Shown: positions 29,985-33,096 of the stretch, in pieces
Layout: every line of letters begins with the position of its first letter
Numbering within the stretch: the stretch's first letter is position 1
Source of the DNA: a virus
Virus record (IMG/VR): IMGVR_UViG_3300007649_000012
Span: 1-33,096 of that record
Length of the DNA: 33,096 bases
Strand: one strand, 5' to 3'
Notes under the pieces: generated by a model
The model's database searches: none
Told to the model about the DNA's origin: nothing
Seen by the model: the letters and a program-made list of their open reading frames with translations, nothing else
Translations under genes and position numbers: made by a program

Positions 29985-30016
29985 TTGTTTAATTAGTGAG
30001 TTGCGTATTTTATAAT
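29985..30016 (+). promoter_or_regulatory. candidate promoter before the spike gene
   Basis: TATAAT at 30011-30016 is perfect; the nearest -35-like box is TTGTTT (29985-29990), 20 nt upstream, longer than ideal. Start near 30023 would give a 39-nt leader with a GGAG ribosome site before the spike gene. Confidence 0.35.
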
Positions 30017-30061
30017 GACTTTTAGCGAACTCATTCGGCCCCAAAACGGAGTTTATTGACC

Positions 30062-31360
30062 ATGGGTAAGATTCGTTTAACGGGCGCCACTAGCGGATAT
30101 ACCGAACTTCAAGCCGCCAGTGCTGCAGGTAACAACACTATTACTCTGCCCACGACAGACGGAGGTCAAGTAATTGTTAGCGATAGCTCTGGAAATGTAA
30201 ATATTGATAGCGGCACTTTTTATGTTGATGCTTCAAACAACCGAGTAGGGATTGGCACTACGAGCCCAGGCAGTTTTGGTTATTTCGCTGTGCGCGGTTT
30301 TGCTGCATTGGGCGGCAGCTACGGAAACGTATCAGCTCACTTTTCGGATGGGGTTACAAACAGCCTGTTTATTAAACACGCAGCCGGTGAAATTGGACAC
30401 TTTACGGATGGCGCTACCGCACAAAGTTTCTACACAAACAGCACCGAACGCGCCCGCATCGACTCCAGCGGCAGGCTCTTAGTTGGTACGTCTACTGCGC
30501 GTAGCAACTTTAATAACACAACCGATACAACTCGCCTACAGATTGAAGGAACCGACGCAGCAACATCTAGCCTCTCTCTAGTCTGCAACAACGGCGGTGG
30601 CGTTCCAGTTGCCAGTATTCATTTAGCAAAAAGCGACGGTGCCAGCATTGGATCTACTGGTGCAGTAGCTAACAACTGGGATTTGGGTGACATCCGGTTT
30701 AGTGGCAGCGACGGCACTGAGTTTGTCCAGGCTGCAAGCATTGCTTGCGAGGTAGACGGCACCCCTGGCACTAACGACATGCCAGGCCGCCTAGTGTTCT
30801 CCACTACCGCCGACGGAGCGAGCAGCCCGACGGAGCGGATGAGGATTCTCAATAATGGAACAACAGATTTACGAGCGGCAACAGATGTAATCAACATCCT
30901 TAGCAATGCCGCAGCAGGGACCACAAATCTGCTCATTAGGGGCGGCAACTCGGCAACGAGTTTCACGGCGTACACCATTCCATTTGGCGTTTATACGAAT
31001 GGAAACGTAGTTAACACTAATAACTCCTACGGTGCCATCTCCGACATCAAGCTAAAGGAAAACATTGTTGACGCCAACTCCCAATGGGATGACATTAAAG
31101 CCCTGCAGGTCCGCAACTACAACTTCAAGGAAGGCCAGGTTCACACCCAGATTGGCCTTGTTGCTCAGGAAGCTGAACTCGTCTCCCCTGGCCTCGTCAG
31201 CGAATCCCCTGACCGCGACGAAGACGGCAACGACCTTGGCACCGTCACCAAGAGCGTCAACTATTCGGTGCTCTACATGAAGGCAGTGAAGGCGCTGCAG
31301 GAAGCGATGGAGCGCATCGAAACCCTTGAGGCCAAAGTTGCAACCCTTGAGGCGTCGTAG
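30062..31360 (+). CDS. tail spike/fibre with S74 intramolecular chaperone
   Basis: ATG 30062 (432 residues) has GGAG 10 nt upstream; TTG 30056 in the same frame is an alternative. The N-terminus (GKIRLTGATSGYTELQAASA) and a Gly/Asn/Ser/Thr-rich body with INIDSGTFYVD- and RIDSSGRLLVGTST-type repeats are typical of receptor-binding spikes. The last 110 residues contain the S74 chaperone: SDIKLKENIVDANSQWDDIK, QVHTQIGLVAQEAELVSPGL and a helical end (LYMKAVKALQEAMERIETLE). This domain guides trimer folding and is auto-cleaved in most members, the Ser of SDIKLKEN being the expected nucleophile. It should be the main host-contact protein. Confidence 0.88.
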   Translation: MGKIRLTGATSGYTELQAASAAGNNTITLPTTDGGQVIVSDSSGNVNIDSGTFYVDASNNRVGIGTTSPGSFGYFAVRGFAALGGSYGNVSAHFSDGVTNSLFIKHAAGEIGHFTDGATAQSFYTNSTERARIDSSGRLLVGTSTARSNFNNTTDTTRLQIEGTDAATSSLSLVCNNGGGVPVASIHLAKSDGASIGSTGAVANNWDLGDIRFSGSDGTEFVQAASIACEVDGTPGTNDMPGRLVFSTTADGASSPTERMRILNNGTTDLRAATDVINILSNAAAGTTNLLIRGGNSATSFTAYTIPFGVYTNGNVVNTNNSYGAISDIKLKENIVDANSQWDDIKALQVRNYNFKEGQVHTQIGLVAQEAELVSPGLVSESPDRDEDGNDLGTVTKSVNYSVLYMKAVKALQEAMERIETLEAKVATLEAS

Positions 31361-31419
31361 TCCTACTCTCTAGTCAACTTCTAATTTGATTCAAGTTTGA
31401 AGTTAGCTAGTCACCTTCA

Positions 31420-32295
31420 CTACAACTTCTGAACTAGCTGAACCGTTTGGTGCTGCCAAGCGGTTTTCCATTTATCCCAAAATACTTTACATTCGTCTTG
31501 AATTTCTTCGTATAGATCTTCCTTTTCTATTTGCTTTATGAGATTTAAACAATCTTCCCAGGTGTTTTCGCACACAAAAGGAAGCGTGGATTCTCCGTAA
31601 AACACCCCATGCCAGTAAGAGGGATGCACGTGCCAATAACCTGTATTTTTTAAACACACAGGTATACAACCCGCCTCCAGTGCTTCGTAAAGTCTGAACG
31701 AATCCATACTGTCTTGTCCTGGGGGACAAAGTGCGTACTTACTGTTTTTTAGTAACTCTGCGTATTCTTCTGTACTGAGCCCATCTGCTGCGTTAAAACC
31801 GCTGCAAGTGTGCACTCTATAGGGTTCCAACTCCTTAAATTTCTCTATAACAATTGCTCGATCTTTGTGCGGGGTTCCTGCGAACGACCACGCCAACTCG
31901 CGTTTTTCTTTTATCTCTAATTTTTTAACTAAACCAATTTTATAACCAAGCCCAAATATCGACACTTTGGGGTGCCCTAATAACATGGGATTTATATAAT
32001 TTCTCATCAACCCCACACAGTGAGGGTCGTGGAGCCACTCACAAGGCTCTATAAGATTTTCGTCGCTCAGTAGAACGATTGCATATTTTTTTCCTTTTTG
32101 CCTCAGTCTATTTAAAACATCTCTATACGGCACTGAGTGATTACATATCAACACAGTGTTTTCGTCTGTTTTTATTTTATCTTTTTCGAATTCAACTTCT
32201 ATATAATCTTGAACTGGTTTAAATAAAAACCGTAACCAATCTATTTCCCACAGCGAGTGATCTTCCGTCAACCATTGCACTCTGGGTTTAACCAT
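31420..32295 (-). CDS. GT47/exostosin-like glycosyltransferase
   Basis: I take ATG 32295 as start (291 residues); the frame continues to a GTG at 32346. The hallmark is YAELLKNSKYALCPPGQDSM followed by DSFRLYEALEAGCIPVCLKN (residues about 178-217), the exostosin-family donor-site region with E...A..CP.G...DS.R..E.L..GCIPV. The N-terminus (KPRVQWLTEDHSLWEIDWLR) and the middle (TVLICNHSVPYRDVLNRLRQ) are compatible with the GT-B fold. It is an inverting sugar transferase by family. It lies alone on the minus strand next to the spike gene and may modify the spike or host capsule. Substrate is unknown. Confidence 0.8.
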   Translation of the reverse strand: MVKPRVQWLTEDHSLWEIDWLRFLFKPVQDYIEVEFEKDKIKTDENTVLICNHSVPYRDVLNRLRQKGKKYAIVLLSDENLIEPCEWLHDPHCVGLMRNYINPMLLGHPKVSIFGLGYKIGLVKKLEIKEKRELAWSFAGTPHKDRAIVIEKFKELEPYRVHTCSGFNAADGLSTEEYAELLKNSKYALCPPGQDSMDSFRLYEALEAGCIPVCLKNTGYWHVHPSYWHGVFYGESTLPFVCENTWEDCLNLIKQIEKEDLYEEIQDECKVFWDKWKTAWQHQTVQLVQKL

Positions 32296-32374
32296 GACTT
32301 TTTGTGAGTCGCTACGAACTTTAGCGGCTATACCAGTGAACCGCACTACAATTGAAACAGTTTGGGTGCGTTAG

Positions 32375-32734
32375 ATGGCCTGCGGCAAGCATTGTGTTCT
32401 GGAGCTTTACCGCGCCTCTGCGCAGAAACTTAACGATGAAGCTTTCATTCGCGATGCCTTGGCTGAAGCTGCCCGCGTGTCTCATGCGACTCTGATCGAT
32501 ATTAGAACTCACTCTTTTGTGCCTCAGGGCGTCACTGGCTTTGCGTTGCTTGCCGAGTCCCACATCTCCATCCACACGTGGCCAGAACACGGCTACGCCG
32601 CCGTTGACGTTTTTACCTGCGGGGATAAGACTGACCCGGAATTAGCCTGTTCATTTTTAACTAAGGCTTTCGAGGCGGCGTCTAACCATATTCTTACTCT
32701 TGATCGATATCTGCCTGATTTAATTCAAGTTTGA
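32375..32734 (+). CDS. speD: S-adenosylmethionine decarboxylase proenzyme
   Basis: The 119-residue protein begins MACGKHCVLELYRASAQKLN and has the self-cleavage and active-site block LLAESHISIHTWPEHGYAAV followed by DVFTCGDKTDP. Cleavage is expected between E61 and S62, the latter becoming the pyruvoyl group; H67 and C82 match the processing and proton-donor residues of bacterial class 1B enzymes. It makes decarboxylated AdoMet, the aminopropyl donor for spermidine. speD is a known auxiliary gene in cyanophages and may sustain polyamines for packaging or host metabolism. Length is normal and it is complete. The ATG at 32375 lies 79 nt from the opposing glycosyltransferase start. Confidence 0.92.
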   Translation: MACGKHCVLELYRASAQKLNDEAFIRDALAEAARVSHATLIDIRTHSFVPQGVTGFALLAESHISIHTWPEHGYAAVDVFTCGDKTDPELACSFLTKAFEAASNHILTLDRYLPDLIQV

Positions 32735-32777
32735 CTCCTTTTAACTAGCTAAACTTTCTTTGAGCCGCACACACTGA

Positions 32778-33096
32778 GTGGGCGAACAAGATTATGTCTT
32801 TGAACTCAAGTGTCTACAACGCAGTAAGGCTCGTAAACGATTCAGGAGAGACATTTTCGACGCTTGGAATTCTTGTGCTTATTGCGGACGCGAGAATCCG
32901 GACACTTTAGATCACGTAGTGCCGAAAGCTCGCGGGGGAACAACCGCTAGGAGTAACCTAATTGCATCATGTGCCTGTTGTAACTTAGCAAAATCCGATT
33001 TGCATTGGTTTACATGGTATCGCGCCCAAGAGTTTTGGACCCTTGAGCGCGAAAGTAAGATTCTTAAGTGGGTTAACGACAGCCACGAAGCCGTCG
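32778..33096 (+). CDS. HNH endonuclease, 3' end outside window
   Basis: GTG 32778 is the first possible start (a TGA lies directly before it), and the frame runs open to the window edge (106 codons). It contains RKRFRRDIFDAWNSCAYCGR and then the HNH core DTLDHVVPKARGGTTARSNL with D45, H46 and N60, and paired Cys sites CAYC (C33, C36) and C65/C68. The CxxC...DH..P...GG....NL...C..CN pattern is a complete zinc-type HNH nuclease, commonly free-standing in cyanophages. It could be a homing endonuclease or a packaging helper; its distance from terL within this window favours homing. The C-terminal domain is missing. Confidence 0.85.
   Translation, partial: MGEQDYVFELKCLQRSKARKRFRRDIFDAWNSCAYCGRENPDTLDHVVPKARGGTTARSNLIASCACCNLAKSDLHWFTWYRAQEFWTLERESKILKWVNDSHEAV

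Noticed and set aside
31361-31419. Terminator between the spike and GT47-like genes
   Set aside because: AACTTC/GAAGTT can pair over a 17-nt loop, but the stem is weak and no T-run follows.
1-33096. CRISPR array, insertion sequence or tRNA genes
   Set aside because: No regularly spaced repeats, transposase motifs or tRNA cloverleaves were seen by eye in the window.

Overview
The window is a contiguous piece of a tailed double-stranded DNA phage genome (Caudoviricetes), covering the DNA-packaging, head, internal-virion, tail/fibre and part of the accessory regions. A cyanobacterial host is the best reading. The window carries a small protein with the LTLEDEF core typical of NblA (phycobilisome degradation adaptor), a complete speD (S-adenosylmethionine decarboxylase), a DUF3310 protein, a 42-residue basic KTTSIG/RYRGQG protein and a PFRSESQRRKFYAMAE-type protein, all of which recur in cyanophages. 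Mid-range base composition and an NblA-like gene suit a phycobilisome-containing host such as Synechococcus better than Prochlorococcus. No tape-measure, sheath or tube protein was recognised, which fits a short-tailed virion but does not prove it.

Layout. At 1-1552 (minus) lie a 3'-truncated GH130-like beta-propeller gene and a GT4 glycosyltransferase, coupled by TAATG. At 1607-7746 (plus) come terL, a GT-A-like protein, DUF3310, a chain of overlapping small genes, a GT17 glycosyltransferase and a repeat-rich Pro/Ala protein. At 7791-13779 (plus) come portal, a scaffold-like protein that overlaps the portal gene by about 500 nt in another frame, two tiny genes, a structural protein, the major capsid protein and a capsid-associated protein, closed by a strong terminator. 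At 13831-14331 a lone minus-strand gene faces this terminator. At 14397-20642 (plus) follow a helix-hairpin-helix protein, connector/internal virion candidates, a 510-residue structural protein with a split SWIM-like zinc motif, and a short fibre protein. At 20639-21455 (minus) are a Dps-like ferritin and an excisionase-type HTH protein. At 21469-24420 (plus) are small genes, the NblA-like gene, a transglycosylase fused to a degenerate M23 domain, and a virion-like protein. At 24380-27554 (minus) seven genes form a tightly overlapping operon: two paralogous Cys/His HNH-like proteins, a winged-helix regulator, a Dam-like methylase with an altered catalytic motif, and three unknowns, with a highly foldable leader in the middle. 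At 27915-31360 (plus) come a regulator with two HTH motifs, fibre proteins and an S74-chaperoned spike. Finally there is a GT47/exostosin-like gene (minus), speD and a 3'-truncated HNH endonuclease.

How it works together. TerL, portal, scaffold and capsid proteins build and fill the head. The glycine/proline-rich proteins and the transglycosylase are candidates for ejected internal proteins. Several fibre-type proteins and five glycan-related genes point to extensive interaction with, or modification of, surface polysaccharide. NblA-like, SpeD and Dps-like proteins are candidates for host reprogramming (antenna breakdown, polyamines, iron/oxidative stress). The minus-strand 24.4-27.6 kb operon is the least explained part and the best candidate for something undescribed. 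All functional names come from motif recognition by eye; no database search was possible.
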